A stretch of DNA of 64,000 bases from Bacteroidaceae bacterium (GCA_024697945.1 JAILRU010000048.1:86367-150366), one strand, 5' to 3'; positions 35,058 through 45,604 are shown, numbered from the stretch's first letter. The notes: generated by a model not told the origin, from the sequence alone. Made by a program: numbers and translations.

Positions 35058-35131
35058 CAAAATTAATGTCAAAAACATACTCCTAATGTGAAAAAATGCT
35101 ATTAAAGGGAAGCCTTTTGAAAATAATGTAT

Positions 35132-35139
35132 TACCTTTG
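35132..35139 (+). promoter_or_regulatory. -7 box of the DUF1573 gene
   Basis: TACCTTTG followed by CACC, 31 bases before the ATG. A TTTG at 35116-35119 is too close for a normal -33 box. Confidence 0.55.
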
Positions 35140-35170
35140 CACCGCATAAGATGAATAAAAAACAACAAGA

Positions 35171-35608
35171 ATGAAAAAGATACTTATTCTTGCTCTGGCT
35201 GCAATATTTGGTTTGCAGGCTCAGGCACAGACTCAGAAACAGAAGATTAACGTCAGCGAAGTACAAGCTGTTGCCACCACAAAGGCAGAGAACTATGCGG
35301 AAATATCTTTCGACACACTTCGCTACAATTTCGGCAAGTTTTCCAAGGATGAGCCACTTGTACGTTGTTCCTTCCCGTTCACCAACACCGGTACGGCACC
35401 CCTGATTATCCATCAGGCTTTCGCCAGCTGCGGATGCACCGTCCCGACCTACACGAAGGAGCCTATCAAGCCAGGCGAGAAGGGTGTAATCGATGTGACC
35501 TACGACGGCACGGACAAGTTTCCCGGACATTTCCAGAAGACAATCACTGTCCGTTCCAATGCCATCAACGAGGTGGTACGCCTAACCATCGAGGGCACGA
35601 TGGAGTAG
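35171..35608 (+). CDS. DUF1573 family secreted protein
   Basis: 145 residues with a signal peptide (MKKILILALAAIFGLQAQAQ). The rest is a single DUF1573 Ig-like domain: EISFDTLRYNFGKFSKDEPLVRCSFPFTNTGTAPLIIHQAFASCGCTVPTYTKEPIKPGEKGVIDVTYDGTDKFPGHFQKTITVRSNA. The Cys-Gly-Cys is conserved in this family. Common in Bacteroidetes, periplasmic or surface located; no defined function. It stands alone between divergent ruvC and convergent trmO. Confidence 0.9.
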   Translation: MKKILILALAAIFGLQAQAQTQKQKINVSEVQAVATTKAENYAEISFDTLRYNFGKFSKDEPLVRCSFPFTNTGTAPLIIHQAFASCGCTVPTYTKEPIKPGEKGVIDVTYDGTDKFPGHFQKTITVRSNAINEVVRLTIEGTME

Positions 35609-35635
35609 GTAGTATGTCCTGATTTCCTCTACCTA
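35606..35635. terminator. Possible bidirectional terminator between DUF1573 and trmO
   Basis: Inverted repeat TAGGTAG (35606-35612) and CTACCTA (35629-35635), beginning at the DUF1573 stop codon and followed by TTATTACTATTTATT. The stem is short, so this is weak. Confidence 0.4.
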
Positions 35636-35651
35636 TTATTACTATTTATTA

Positions 35652-36344
35652 CTATATCCAAGCTTCAACCTCGCCATTTTTGACGCGGAACTTTATTTCT
35701 TTGCCAGCAAATTCAAAGGCATAGACACGGTCGGAGTCGTCGTGATAATGGGGACGGGGGTCTGAAGCAAGGATTTCGCGAAGCGCAACAAGTCTTTCGG
35801 AATCGAAAGCCTCTAAAAGTTTAGAGTTGAAAGTATAGTGTTTAGAGTCTGTGGAAATTTCAGACTCTAAAGTTTCTTTTGTAAATCCTCCTGTAGCATC
35901 GGGATGACTGTCGGTGAAAGCGAGATAGGGCTTGATATCGAAGATGGGCGTACCATCCATGAGGTCAGCCCCTTCTACCTCTATTATTGGGCCGTCGGGA
36001 GTATGGAGGTCGATGCTAAGGATACGGACCGATGACAGTCCGATATGGTTGGGACGGAAGGGACTTCGCGTTGCCCAAACACCCATGCGTTGATTGCCAC
36101 CCAAACGTGGCGGACGTACTGTTGGCTTGAATTTTGAATATGTAGCCCTTGCTTCGCTAAAGTCCCAAAGGAGCCAAATGTGGCTAAAACCCTCAAGACC
36201 GCGCAATGCCTCGGGGTCACGATATTCAGGCTCGAAGACAATCCTGCCTTTCAGTCCCTTGACCAACCCGCTTTGACGCGGCACACCAAACTTGGTTGGG
36301 AAATCGGTCCGGATAGAAGCGATGGGCTTTAATTCATAATTCAT
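35652..36344 (-). CDS. trmO: tRNA (t6A37) methyltransferase TrmO-like
   Basis: 230 residues. TsaA/YaeB/TrmO family: IASIRTDFPTKFGVPRQSGLVKGLKGRIVFEP, DPEALRGLEGFSHIWLLWDFSEA, TVRPPRLGGNQRMGVWATRSPFRPNHIGLSSVRIL, IEVEGADLMDGTPIFDIKPYL. The enzyme uses S-adenosylmethionine to methylate t6A at position 37 of tRNA. The first five residues (MNYEL) and start codon are encoded by an ATTATGAATTATGAATT spacer repeat. Downstream of the MATE gene with 76 bases between. Confidence 0.92.
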   Translation of the reverse strand: MNYELKPIASIRTDFPTKFGVPRQSGLVKGLKGRIVFEPEYRDPEALRGLEGFSHIWLLWDFSEARATYSKFKPTVRPPRLGGNQRMGVWATRSPFRPNHIGLSSVRILSIDLHTPDGPIIEVEGADLMDGTPIFDIKPYLAFTDSHPDATGGFTKETLESEISTDSKHYTFNSKLLEAFDSERLVALREILASDPRPHYHDDSDRVYAFEFAGKEIKFRVKNGEVEAWI

Positions 36345-36420
36345 AATTCACAATTCATAATTGTCTGTGGTCCGTTGTCTGTTGTCTTTCAATTTTTCAC
36401 CTTTTCAATTTTTCACTTTT

Positions 36421-37731
36421 TTACCTTTTCACAAACTCTCTATAATATAGCAGTCCTGCCGTAGTAAGTCCGAAGGGGAATGCCATCCAGACGCCGAAGA
36501 GGCCCCATTGAAAAACAAAGCCGAAGAGATAGCCCAACGGGAGCGAAATGACGACGTACGCCACGAAGGCTATCCACACCATCGCCTTCACACGTGCCAT
36601 ACCCCTGAGAGCATTGGCGTATGTGCTTTGCAGGGCATCGCCAAACTGAAAGAGTAGGAAAGGAACGGCTATCATTGCAACAAGCGCTACCACTTCCGTA
36701 CTTGTTGTGAAGAGGAACCCTACCTTATCGCGTAACAATAGCAGGGGAATTCCTTCGCATAGGGCGATGAGCCAGCACAGATGAAGACCTGCAGCAGCCA
36801 CCCGCCTGGTTTGCACCATTTCGCCTGCCCCTCGATAATAACTCACTTGTACCGCTACTGCTGCAGACATTCCATAGTAGAGCATGAAGAAGAGCTGACT
36901 GATGGTAATCATTATCTGGTGAGCTGCCAAAGCTGTTGCCCCAAGCCATCCGATGTAAATAGCACTAAAGCTGAAAGACGCGGCCTCCATACCAAGTTGC
37001 AAGGCAACAGGCCATCCCATTCGATGCAGTTCCAGTTGGTCTGACTTCGTGACATGTGTCTTTGTGAAATCCTTTCTATAAAGGTCGTAATGCCTGCTAA
37101 GATGGAAGATGCCTGCCATCAGAATCAGTTGCAGGAGACGACTCAGCAAAGTGGCAAGTCCGGCACCTAGCAAGCCCATTTCAGGAAAGCCACAATGGCC
37201 AAAAATTAGCAACCAGTTGCCAAAGACATTAAAGGCATTGGCTACAAGGATAATCCACATTGGCATGGAGGTGTCCTGTATGCCGTCGCTGAACTGTTTG
37301 TAGGCATTGAATATCATCAAAGGCAGCAGACTCAGCAACAGCAACAGCAAGTAGGGGCGAATCAATGGGTACAGCTCTTGGGGCAGACCAAGCCAAGGAA
37401 GTCCGAGAATCAGTAGTCCTGCAAGCAACGTGAGCAACAGTCCTACCATAGAACAAGCAAAGAGCCCGTTCTTCAGTTTGACAGCAATAGCGTGCACTCT
37501 TCCCTCTCCAAACAGAGCACCTACAACTGGTGTAAGTCCGTAGGAAAAACCCATTCCTCCGATGATGAGAAGGGCGAAAATGTTGTTCACAAAGCCGGCA
37601 GCAGCCAGCTCATTCGTGCCATAGTGTCCTACCATAAGCGTATCGGCGAACCCCATCACGATGGTGCTCATTTGCCCCATCATGATTGGTACGCCGATAC
37701 GCAGAAGGTCGGTATAATGAGATTTACTCAC
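36421..37731 (-). CDS. MATE family efflux transporter
   Basis: 436 residues from a GTG at 37729-37731, which overlaps the glgP stop as GTGA; an in-frame start at 37803 would lie inside glgP. About twelve membrane segments. MATE landmarks: [89 protein letters not shown] and [18 protein letters not shown]. It exports drugs or metabolites in exchange for sodium or protons; the substrate is unknown. Coupled to glycogen genes only by position. Confidence 0.93.
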   Translation of the reverse strand: MSKSHYTDLLRIGVPIMMGQMSTIVMGFADTLMVGHYGTNELAAAGFVNNIFALLIIGGMGFSYGLTPVVGALFGEGRVHAIAVKLKNGLFACSMVGLLLTLLAGLLILGLPWLGLPQELYPLIRPYLLLLLLSLLPLMIFNAYKQFSDGIQDTSMPMWIILVANAFNVFGNWLLIFGHCGFPEMGLLGAGLATLLSRLLQLILMAGIFHLSRHYDLYRKDFTKTHVTKSDQLELHRMGWPVALQLGMEAASFSFSAIYIGWLGATALAAHQIMITISQLFFMLYYGMSAAVAVQVSYYRGAGEMVQTRRVAAAGLHLCWLIALCEGIPLLLLRDKVGFLFTTSTEVVALVAMIAVPFLLFQFGDALQSTYANALRGMARVKAMVWIAFVAYVVISLPLGYLFGFVFQWGLFGVWMAFPFGLTTAGLLYYREFVKR

Positions 37732-40292
37732 GAGAACCACTTCACATAGCAGAAGTCCTGACGATGCGGCAGGTTCTTGTTCTTCGGATACATGCGATAG
37801 CAAACCTTGAAGCTGCCTGCATCATCCATGCCAAGAGAGGCAACGAAGGTATATTTGTTACCTTCACGACCCTTCAGAGTGAGAGGATGCACTTTATATA
37901 CATGGTCTTGTCCGTCCTTGTCGGTGGTGAGTGTCACAAGCTCCAAACCGATTGCATCGTCCAAGCCAGCTTCGTCAATAACAACCTCGATGTTGTACTT
38001 CTTGCCTGCATCAAGACAAGCATTTGTAAAATCCTCGTTCCTATTGATGCTTACCACGTTGATGGCATCCCAGCGCTCTGTGACATTCTCCTTCCAGAGA
38101 GCAATCTCCTTAGCCAGACGATAGTTGTCCTTTGCGAGGGCGTGGAAACGCTTGGCCTCCTTATTGTAGAACTTCTCATAGTAATCATCAAGCTGACGCT
38201 TCATGGTGTAATGCGGAGCTATCTTGGCAATAGAGTTCTTTATAACAGCAATCCAGCCCTTAGAGATACCCTTCTTGTCCTTATTGTAATACAGAGGAAC
38301 TATCTCGTTCTCCAAAAGGGAGTAGATGGTTGCAGCATCGAGACGGTCCTGATACTCCTGATTCTGGTATGTGCGCTTCTCTGTGAGTGCCCATCCAGCA
38401 CCTTCGCGATAGCCTTCCAACCACCAGCCGTCTTTCACGCTGAGGTTGACCACGCCATTCATCTCGGCCTTCTCGCCAGATGTACCGCTGGCTTCCATCG
38501 GACGTGTCGGAGTATTCATCCAGATATCGACGCCACTGACAAGACGACGGGCCAACAGGAAGTCGTAGTCCTCCACGAAGATAATCTTGCCCTGGAACTC
38601 AGGACGCTGACTGATTTCATATATCTTCTTGATGAGTCCCTGTCCAGCGCCATCTGCGGGATGAGCCTTGCCAGCAAAAAGGAAGATGACAGGATGTTCG
38701 GGATTGTTCACAATCTTACTGAGACGCTCCAGGTCGGTGAAGAGCAAATGGGCACGCTTGTATGTGGCGAAGCGACGGCAGAAGCCGATGACCAAAGCAT
38801 TGGGGTTGAAGTTCTCAATAAGCTTGACCACACGCTGCGGGTCGCCCTGGTTCTTCAGCCACGTTTCCTTGTACTGCTCACCGACATACTTGAAGAGCTT
38901 CTTCTTCAGTGCTTGGCGAGTTGCCCAGATTTCCTCGTCTGGACAGTTGTAGATGCCGTGCCAGATTTCCTCGTTCGACTGGTCGCTGAGATGTTTCGCA
39001 TCGAAGTACTTGGCATAGATCTGCCGCCACTCCGTAGCGCACCAGGTGGGGAAGTGTACGCCGTTGGTGACGTAGCCCACGTGGCTCTCTTCGGGGTAGT
39101 AACCGTTCCAGATATTGTTGAACATCTTCTTGCTGACCTCGCCATGAAGCCAGCTCACGCCATTGACCTCCTGACAGGTGTTGCAGGCGAAAGTGCTCAT
39201 ACAAAACTTCTCTTCATGATCGTCGGGATTCGTGCGGCCCATGCCGATGAATTCGTCCCAACTGATACCCAGTTTATGGGCATAGCCACCCATATACTTG
39301 CCGAACAAACCTTCGTCGAAATAGTCATGACCGGCAGGAACAGGCGTGTGGACGGTATAGAGCGAAGAGGCGCGAACCAGCTCCATTGCCTGATTGAACG
39401 ACAGGCCTTCGTCGATGTAATCGCACAGACGCTGAAGGTTGCAAAGTGCAGCATGACCCTCGTTACAATGATAGATATCCTTCTTGATGCCGAGTTTCTT
39501 GAGCAACAGCATACCACCAATACCAAGCAGGATTTCCTGCTTCAGACGGTTCTCCCAATCGCCACCATACAGGGCATGAGTGATGGGTTTGTCGAACTCG
39601 GAATTCATCTCGTTGTCGGTATCCAACAGATACAGCTTCACACGACCGACATTCACCCTCCAAACGTATGCATGAACATGGTAGTTCATATAGGGAACAT
39701 CGATAATCATAGGTGTACCGTCCTCGTTCAACTGCTGTTCAATGGGCAGAGAACCGAAGTTCTGAGCCTCATAGTTGGCAATCTGCTGACCATCCATTGC
39801 CAAGCTCTGAGTGAAGTAGCCATAACGATAGAGGAAACCGACTGCACACATATCAACGTTGCTGTCAGATGCCTCTTTTACGTAGTCGCCTGCCAACATT
39901 CCCAGACCGCCGCTGTAGATTTTCAGGGCGGAGTGGATGCCATATTCCATACAGAAGTAGGCTACAGACGGACGTGTGCGGTCCGGCTCTACATCCATGT
40001 ATTTGCGGAACTTTGCATAGACGTCCTGGATGCGCTTCATGAGTGCCTTGTCCTTCAGGATTTCCTCCTTACGGGTGTAGCTCAGGCGCTCCAAAAGCAT
40101 CACGGGGTTATGCTTCACGTCGTGATAGAGTTCGCTATCAATATCGCGGAACAGGTCGCGAGCTTCGTAGTTCCACACCCACCACATGTTGTGAGCGAGT
40201 TCTTCGAGTTTGCTGAGTTCGGCAGGCATATTGCTTCTGACAATTACCGGCTTCCAACTGGCTTGATTTGCATTACTTGCTTTGATTTTCAT
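37728..40292 (-). CDS. glgP: Alpha-glucan (glycogen) phosphorylase
   Basis: 854 residues, GT35 of the form found in archaea and Bacteroidetes. It releases glucose-1-phosphate from glycogen. Landmarks: [129 protein letters not shown], and the PLP-lysine block [28 protein letters not shown]. About 110 C-terminal residues form a beta domain (from [12 protein letters not shown]). It follows the glycogen synthase gene after 45 bases of GGGGTTAAT repeats. Confidence 0.95.
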   Translation of the reverse strand: MKIKASNANQASWKPVIVRSNMPAELSKLEELAHNMWWVWNYEARDLFRDIDSELYHDVKHNPVMLLERLSYTRKEEILKDKALMKRIQDVYAKFRKYMDVEPDRTRPSVAYFCMEYGIHSALKIYSGGLGMLAGDYVKEASDSNVDMCAVGFLYRYGYFTQSLAMDGQQIANYEAQNFGSLPIEQQLNEDGTPMIIDVPYMNYHVHAYVWRVNVGRVKLYLLDTDNEMNSEFDKPITHALYGGDWENRLKQEILLGIGGMLLLKKLGIKKDIYHCNEGHAALCNLQRLCDYIDEGLSFNQAMELVRASSLYTVHTPVPAGHDYFDEGLFGKYMGGYAHKLGISWDEFIGMGRTNPDDHEEKFCMSTFACNTCQEVNGVSWLHGEVSKKMFNNIWNGYYPEESHVGYVTNGVHFPTWCATEWRQIYAKYFDAKHLSDQSNEEIWHGIYNCPDEEIWATRQALKKKLFKYVGEQYKETWLKNQGDPQRVVKLIENFNPNALVIGFCRRFATYKRAHLLFTDLERLSKIVNNPEHPVIFLFAGKAHPADGAGQGLIKKIYEISQRPEFQGKIIFVEDYDFLLARRLVSGVDIWMNTPTRPMEASGTSGEKAEMNGVVNLSVKDGWWLEGYREGAGWALTEKRTYQNQEYQDRLDAATIYSLLENEIVPLYYNKDKKGISKGWIAVIKNSIAKIAPHYTMKRQLDDYYEKFYNKEAKRFHALAKDNYRLAKEIALWKENVTERWDAINVVSINRNEDFTNACLDAGKKYNIEVVIDEAGLDDAIGLELVTLTTDKDGQDHVYKVHPLTLKGREGNKYTFVASLGMDDAGSFKVCYRMYPKNKNLPHRQDFCYVKWFS

Positions 40293-40337
40293 TTTTATGG
40301 GGTTAATGGGGTTAATAGGCTTAATGGGAATTATAGG

Positions 40338-41993
40338 TTATTTTCTCTCTTTTGCCTTTCGCAAAGCGATGTCATAGGCATCGTAGTAGTATTTGATAAA
40401 GTTTTTCCAAAGGGCTTTCTCTGCCAACTTGGCGGCATTGCGACGGATTTTGTCGGTTGTTTTCTTATCGAAAGCGGAGTAGCGTGCGATGGTCGCACTA
40501 AGCTGCTCTGCCACTTCCTGGGCATTATAATCATTGCGTTTAATGACTTCCACACCATCTTCGAGCTTGCTGTCACGGCCCATGCTGGTGCAAGCCCATA
40601 CGCCAAAGCCGCTGAGAGAAGTGGTGATGCAGGGAACATGGAAAGCTATTGCCTCGAGAGGAGTGTAGCCCCAAGGCTCGTAGTAAGATGGATAAGCTGC
40701 CAGGTCATCACCATTGAGAAGGTCGTAGTAAGACAGCTGGAAAATGCCGTCGTTTCCATCTAAATAGCAGGGTACGAAGATGACCTTCACACGGCTATGG
40801 ATGTCGTTCTTCATGCCATGAGAGCGCAGGAAGTTGAGCACGGGGTCGTTCCACGTTTCGTGCAGGTTGTGGGTGATGACAGGGTCGGGCAACGGCTCCG
40901 TAAATGTGCCGCCCATCCTGAGACGTTCCTGCAAGTCGGTACGGGGACCTTCCACCCAACCCGGCACCTGAATAATCATCAGTACCGGACGCTGCAGGTC
41001 ATTATCATAGAGACTGCGATAAGCTGCTTCGAGGAAAACGTCAATTCCTTTGTTGCGGTACTCGTAACGACCGCTGGTAGCCACGATGAGTGTATCGTCG
41101 GAGAACTCGGCACCCGTCAGAGCATTAGCCACTTGCAAAATCCTGGCACGGGACTCGCGACGGCGCTTTGTGAAGGCTGCACCTGTAGGTACGAAGTCTG
41201 CCTCGAAACCGTTGGGAAGAATGGCATCGCATTGTTTGTCAAGCAGTTCTGCACACTCACGACCAGTCACTTCGCTTACCGTTGTGAAACAATCTACGTT
41301 GTGAGCCGCCTGACGTTCAACGCTATGTTTAGCCTCCATGTTGAGTTCCTGAGCCATCTGCGTACCATTGTATGCCCAAAGATATTCATAAAGAGGTTTG
41401 TTGTTGCCAGCGATACTGCGCCCGATGCTGGTGGCATGGGTAGTGAAAATGGTTGCTATCTCCGGCACATATTTCCTGATGTAGAGTACACCAAGAGCGG
41501 TCATCCACTCGTGAGCCTGATAGATGACTTTCTTCTTGCTGCTGAGCTTGCTACGATAGAAACTCTCCACCACGAGGGCAGCAGCATAGCTGAACATGCT
41601 GGCCTCATCGTAGTCGCCGTAAGCATGAAGGCTGTCCACCTGGAAGTCTACCCAAGCCTTACTGTACAAATCGTTCTTTATCTCGAAGTAGGGTTGGAAA
41701 TCGACCAAGACGACACAAGGCTGACCTGGGATGTTCCAACGTCCTACACGGATGTGGAGTCCTTCGTTGTTCGCCTTCTTCACCCACGGAGCCCACAACT
41801 TGGTGTCCTCCACGAAGAGAGGATTCTCCTTCCCCTTCCATACATCGGGGCCTATAAATACAAGTTTATCGGGGAATTGTTCCTGGAGTGTTTTGGCGCG
41901 AGTCGATAACACCGTATAGATGCCACCCATCTTATTACAAACCTCCCAACTGCTTTCAAAAATAAAGTCGGGTACCAATCTACTTTCTCTCAT
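40338..41993 (-). CDS. Glycogen synthase, GT3 (eukaryote-like) family
   Basis: 551 residues. It matches the GT3 type known from animals, fungi and Bacteroidetes rather than GlgA: PDFIFESSWEVCNKMGGIYTVLSTRAKTL, FIGPDVWKG, YQAHEWMTALGVLYI, FTTHATSIGRSIAG, FTTVSEVTGRECAELL, LPNGFEADFV, VATSGRYEYRNKGIDVFLEAA and YYEPWGYTPLEAIAFHVPCITTSLSGFG (Glu pair of the active site). The eukaryotic phosphorylation regions are missing. It uses UDP-glucose in GT3 relatives. Together with glgP it forms a glycogen unit; a branching enzyme is not in the window. A -7 box TACCTTTG is at 42024-42031. Confidence 0.94.
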   Translation of the reverse strand: MRESRLVPDFIFESSWEVCNKMGGIYTVLSTRAKTLQEQFPDKLVFIGPDVWKGKENPLFVEDTKLWAPWVKKANNEGLHIRVGRWNIPGQPCVVLVDFQPYFEIKNDLYSKAWVDFQVDSLHAYGDYDEASMFSYAAALVVESFYRSKLSSKKKVIYQAHEWMTALGVLYIRKYVPEIATIFTTHATSIGRSIAGNNKPLYEYLWAYNGTQMAQELNMEAKHSVERQAAHNVDCFTTVSEVTGRECAELLDKQCDAILPNGFEADFVPTGAAFTKRRRESRARILQVANALTGAEFSDDTLIVATSGRYEYRNKGIDVFLEAAYRSLYDNDLQRPVLMIIQVPGWVEGPRTDLQERLRMGGTFTEPLPDPVITHNLHETWNDPVLNFLRSHGMKNDIHSRVKVIFVPCYLDGNDGIFQLSYYDLLNGDDLAAYPSYYEPWGYTPLEAIAFHVPCITTSLSGFGVWACTSMGRDSKLEDGVEVIKRNDYNAQEVAEQLSATIARYSAFDKKTTDKIRRNAAKLAEKALWKNFIKYYYDAYDIALRKAKERK

Positions 41994-42023
41994 GAAAAGC
42001 TATTGTTTCCTTCTTTTGCGCGG

Positions 42024-42031
42024 CAAAGGTA
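42024..42031 (-). promoter_or_regulatory. -7 box of the glycogen operon
   Basis: The minus strand reads TACCTTTG followed by CCGC, 31 bases before the start of the glycogen synthase gene. Confidence 0.55.
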
Positions 42032-42117
42032 CAACAAAAAATGTTAAAAAAGAAACCTTTTATGCTTTTTATATATAAAATGTATAGGGTTGTGCTACAA
42101 CTTAATACTTTTTTCGT

Positions 42118-42125
42118 TATCTTTG
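42118..42125 (+). promoter_or_regulatory. -7 box of the cytochrome-FGE operon
   Basis: TATCTTTG followed by TAGG, 43 bases before the ATG at 42169; a TTGTG at 42090-42094 may serve as a weak -33 element. Confidence 0.55.
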
Positions 42126-42168
42126 TAGGAGTTTTTCAACTTTTTAGAGAGAAAACACCAGTTTTTAT

Positions 42169-42585
42169 ATGAAGAAAAGGGTAACATTTGCTGCTATGTT
42201 GAGCTTCGCCACGCTATGTCTTGGCGGACAACCCTGGAAGTTACAACTGCATTCTCCGGAAGAGAAGATCAACCTGCATCTCGACCTCTACGAAGAGAGT
42301 TTAGAGGTGCCGACCTTGGAGGCTTTCGGACCAATGAACGGATACTTGGACGGCAACATCTACGGCGTTTGGTATGTGGTGGGCTTCGACATCAAGGACG
42401 ACAAACATGCCACCGTCACCATTGCCAACGACCTGGGTAGTGAAGACCAGAAACTGACCTTGACGCAGACCTCCGACAGTACCTATCAACTGAAGTTCCT
42501 CGGATACAACGCCGTGAAGCGTGCCCAAGGCAAGAAACTGGTGAAGATTCCTTCGGAGCTAATGATGAAAGTCACACCACTGTGA
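42169..42585 (+). CDS. Small periplasmic protein of unknown function
   Basis: 138 residues with a signal peptide (MKKRVTFAAMLSFATLCLGGQP). The mature part is beta-rich: WKLQLHSPEEKINLHLDLYEESLEVP, GYLDGNIYGVWYVVGFDIKDDKHATVTIAN, KLTLTQTSDSTYQLKFLG. No family recognised. Its stop overlaps the GTG start of the cytochrome-FGE gene (GTGA), so the two are translationally coupled and the small protein may help assemble or support that fusion protein (inference). Confidence 0.75.
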   Translation: MKKRVTFAAMLSFATLCLGGQPWKLQLHSPEEKINLHLDLYEESLEVPTLEAFGPMNGYLDGNIYGVWYVVGFDIKDDKHATVTIANDLGSEDQKLTLTQTSDSTYQLKFLGYNAVKRAQGKKLVKIPSELMMKVTPL

Positions 42586-44153
42586 ACAATCAGAATATTC
42601 AGACAGAACAAATGATAAAGAATAAGAGAGCCACCTCCTTGAGGGAAAAGAAAGGGAACCGATACCTCCCCGCCATACTGGGCGGCATGTGCTTCGGCAT
42701 CGTGCTGGTGTTGGCTGCTTTCTATACGAGCAATGCCACCTCGACCAATGAGTCCTGTATGTCGTGTCACGTGCACCCCGAGGCTGAGACAAGCTGGAAA
42801 CAGAGTGTCCATTTTGACAACAAAAGTGGCGTGCAGACGGACTGCGCCGCCTGCCATCTACCACCGGAAGGGACTGCACACCACTACTGGGCAAAGGTGA
42901 AAACCGGTCTGCACGACATCTGGATGTACCTGACGCACGACAAGGAAGAGCTCGACTTTGAATCCAAGCGAACGGTGGAGTATGCACCGAACATCGTCTA
43001 TAACAGTTCCTGCAAGAAATGCCATACGAACCTCTTTCCAAAAGAAGTTACCGATGATGGCGTAGCGGCACACCTCTACTACGAAGAGAACGAGGAGAAG
43101 CTGGACCTGCAATGCGTGAGCTGCCACCTGGATGCCGGACACTTCCTGCCCGGCTATAAGCACGAGAAGATGACCTCTGCACCAGTCGATACCACAGGTC
43201 CCGTCTATACGGAGCCCGCTTCGGTAACCTCTTTTGCGAACTTCATCGAGACCATTCCTGGCACACGCGCCTCCATCAGCATGGTAGCTGTACCTGGAGG
43301 TAAGTTCGTGATGGGCAGCCAGAAGGGCGACAAGTTCAGCCGACCCGATGAGTACCCTGCCCACGAGGTGACCGTCTCGCCTTTCTTCATGGCAGAGGTG
43401 GAGGTGACATGGAACCAATACTGGGCATTCTACGTGGAAACGATGTCCGAGGGACGCACAAAGCCCGAAACCATCTATGCCAACAACAGCCGACCGGACG
43501 TGGATGCCATATCCGGTCCTACCCCACCCTTCGGCATGCCTGACCAGGGTTGGGGCATGGGTAACCGTCCGGCTATCACGATGACACACTATGCCGCTGA
43601 GACCTTCTGTCAATGGCTAAGCCTGAAGACAGGCCGTCACTATCGCTTGCCGACCGAGGCAGAATGGGAGTATGCAGCACGTGGCGGTACCGATACGCCT
43701 TACTTCTTCGAAGGTAAGCCCTCTGCCTACTCAAGCGAAGGGTTCTGGAACAGCATCTTCGGCACCGACACTACGACCATCAACCGCTACGTCATATACG
43801 CCCTCAACAGCAAGAGCCGCACACAGGAGCCTTCGCGTGTTGCACCCAATCCATTCGGTCTTCGCAACATGCTGGGCAATGTGATGGAATACTGCCAGGA
43901 CTGGTATGCCGAGGATGCCTACGAGAAGGCAGGCACCAATGCCGTCAATCCGAAGGGACCTGCCACGGGTACAGACTACGTGGTTCGAGGCGGTTGTTAC
44001 AACGACGATGCCAGCGAGTTACGTTGTGCCGCACGCCGCCACAGCGACTACGAAGCCTGGCTCAAGACCGACCCGCAGAACCCGAAGAGCATCTGGTGGT
44101 TGAGCGACATCAAAGGCATCGGCTTCCGAGTGGTTTGCGATGCAGAAAACTAA
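42582..44153 (+). CDS. Membrane-anchored tetraheme cytochrome c fused to FGE/SUMF1 domain
   Basis: 523 residues. One membrane helix (about 30-50) is followed by four CxxCH heme sites (residues 59-63, 88-92, 144-148, 178-182), a NapC/NirT/NrfH-like small multiheme module. From about residue 232 an FGE-sulfatase/SUMF1 domain begins (MVAVPGGKFVMGSQKGD...PAHEVTVSPFFMAEVEVTWNQYWAF, YRLPTEAEWEYAARGG, FGLRNMLGNVMEYCQDWYA, YVVRGGCYNDDASELRCAARR, GIGFRVVCD). The paired active-site cysteines of true formylglycine-generating enzyme are not at the expected place. Start GTG at 42582; an ATG at 42612 is possible. Electron delivery to an exported or surface domain is inferred. The next two genes encode Tat-exported sugar enzymes. 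Confidence 0.88.
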   Translation: MNNQNIQTEQMIKNKRATSLREKKGNRYLPAILGGMCFGIVLVLAAFYTSNATSTNESCMSCHVHPEAETSWKQSVHFDNKSGVQTDCAACHLPPEGTAHHYWAKVKTGLHDIWMYLTHDKEELDFESKRTVEYAPNIVYNSSCKKCHTNLFPKEVTDDGVAAHLYYEENEEKLDLQCVSCHLDAGHFLPGYKHEKMTSAPVDTTGPVYTEPASVTSFANFIETIPGTRASISMVAVPGGKFVMGSQKGDKFSRPDEYPAHEVTVSPFFMAEVEVTWNQYWAFYVETMSEGRTKPETIYANNSRPDVDAISGPTPPFGMPDQGWGMGNRPAITMTHYAAETFCQWLSLKTGRHYRLPTEAEWEYAARGGTDTPYFFEGKPSAYSSEGFWNSIFGTDTTTINRYVIYALNSKSRTQEPSRVAPNPFGLRNMLGNVMEYCQDWYAEDAYEKAGTNAVNPKGPATGTDYVVRGGCYNDDASELRCAARRHSDYEAWLKTDPQNPKSIWWLSDIKGIGFRVVCDAEN

Positions 44154-44225
44154 GAAAACCTAGGAAAGCTTAGGATAACCTATAAAGCCCATTAACCCTA
44201 TAAACCCTATAAAATACACAAAATT

Positions 44226-45572
44226 ATGAAAAAAGAAGAAGGAATGAGTAGGCGCCGCTTCCTGGCGGGCGCCGCAACTGTCGGAGCTGCAGCAATGGCT
44301 GCTCCTGCGTTGCTTTCCAGTTGTTCTGGCGGCAGCAAACTTACGCCCCTCAAGAAGGAAGGCGAATACTATGTACCCGAACTCCCTGACAAAGCCATCG
44401 ACGGACGCGAGCTGAAAGCCGGTCTCATCGGTTGCGGCGGTCGCGGCAGTGGTGCCATCATCAACCTGCTGGATGCTGCCAACGGTATTACCGTAACAGC
44501 TCTGGGTGATGTCTTCGAAGACCGCCTGAACGATGTTCGAAACCGCCTGAAGAACGAACGCAACATGGAGGTTCCTGCGGAGAATTGCTTCGTTGGATTC
44601 GATGCCTACAAGAAGGTGATTGACTCGGGTGTGGATATGGTTATCCTCACCACGCCTCCCGTTTTCCGTCCCGAAATGTTCAAGTACGCTACGGAGAAGG
44701 GTGTGCACTCCTTCCTCGAGAAGCCTATTTGTGTCGATGCCAAGGGTTATCGCTCCGTTATGGCTACCGCCAAGCAGGCTCAGGCAAAGGGTCTGAGCGT
44801 TGTGGTAGGTACTCAGCGTCACCACGAACGTCGCTACGTAGAGGCCAACAAGCAGATTCAGGCAGGTCTCATCGGTGAGATTACAGGCGGCAACGTTTAT
44901 TGGAACCAGGGAATGCTGTGGTATCGCCAGCGCGAAGAGGGATGGACAGACATGGAATGGAACATCCGCGACTGGGTGAACTGGAAGTGGTTGAGCGGCG
45001 ATCATATCATTGAACAGCACGTACATAACATCGACGTCTTCCTATGGATGAGCGGCCTGAAGCCCGTTTCCGCTACGGCATTCGGTTCACGCCAGCGTCG
45101 CGTCACAGGCGACCAGTATGACTTCTTCAGCACGGACTTCACAATGGAGAACGGCATCCACATGCACTCGATGTGCCGCCAGATAGACGGCTGCAGCAGC
45201 AAGGTGAGTGAATTCATCCAAGGCAGCAAGGGCAGTTGGAACAGCGAGACAAACGAGATAAAGGACCTCGAAGGCAACGTGATTTGGAAGTACGACGAGG
45301 AAAAGGCAAAGCAGGAGTTCCAGCTGCACGATCCTTATACGTTGGAGCATGTGGATTGGGTGAACCACATCCGCAAAGGTACTGCCCATGAGGAGGCAAC
45401 CGATTGCGCCACCTCCTGCATGGCAGGCATCATGGGCCGCGAGGCAGCCTATACTGGCAATACCGTAACTTGGGACGAAATGACTCAATCTCAGCAGGAC
45501 TTCCTGCCCGAGAAACTCGAACTCGGTCCCCTCGACCTGGCAGCAATGACGGTGCCTGTTCCTGGGAGATAA
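44226..45572 (+). CDS. Tat-exported Gfo/Idh/MocA-family oxidoreductase
   Basis: 448 residues. A twin-arginine signal (MSRRRFLAGAATVGAAAMA) ends in LLSSCSGGS, so export as a folded lipoprotein is likely. ATG at 44226 taken; an ATG at 44244 is also possible. Rossmann fold AGLIGCGGRGSGAIINLL, then TVTALGDVFEDRLN, VILTTPPVFRPEMFKYA, FLEKPICVDAKGYR (Lys-Pro), QRHHERRYVEANK, and HIIEQHVHNIDVFLWM. The family uses tightly bound NAD(P) on sugars or their derivatives; export with cofactor through Tat fits. It forms a pair with the following isomerase. Confidence 0.9.
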   Translation: MKKEEGMSRRRFLAGAATVGAAAMAAPALLSSCSGGSKLTPLKKEGEYYVPELPDKAIDGRELKAGLIGCGGRGSGAIINLLDAANGITVTALGDVFEDRLNDVRNRLKNERNMEVPAENCFVGFDAYKKVIDSGVDMVILTTPPVFRPEMFKYATEKGVHSFLEKPICVDAKGYRSVMATAKQAQAKGLSVVVGTQRHHERRYVEANKQIQAGLIGEITGGNVYWNQGMLWYRQREEGWTDMEWNIRDWVNWKWLSGDHIIEQHVHNIDVFLWMSGLKPVSATAFGSRQRRVTGDQYDFFSTDFTMENGIHMHSMCRQIDGCSSKVSEFIQGSKGSWNSETNEIKDLEGNVIWKYDEEKAKQEFQLHDPYTLEHVDWVNHIRKGTAHEEATDCATSCMAGIMGREAAYTGNTVTWDEMTQSQQDFLPEKLELGPLDLAAMTVPVPGR

Positions 45573-45604
45573 GAGTAGAAAACCCATTAACCCCATCAAA
45601 TAAA

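Noticed and set aside
37686..40763. Large plus-strand open reading frame of 1025 codons
   Set aside because: It lies antisense to glgP and part of the glycogen synthase gene, both with clear motifs; its translation shows no family features.
42582..44153. True formylglycine-generating enzyme for sulfatases
   Set aside because: The paired active-site cysteines are not where expected and no sulfatase gene is in the window.
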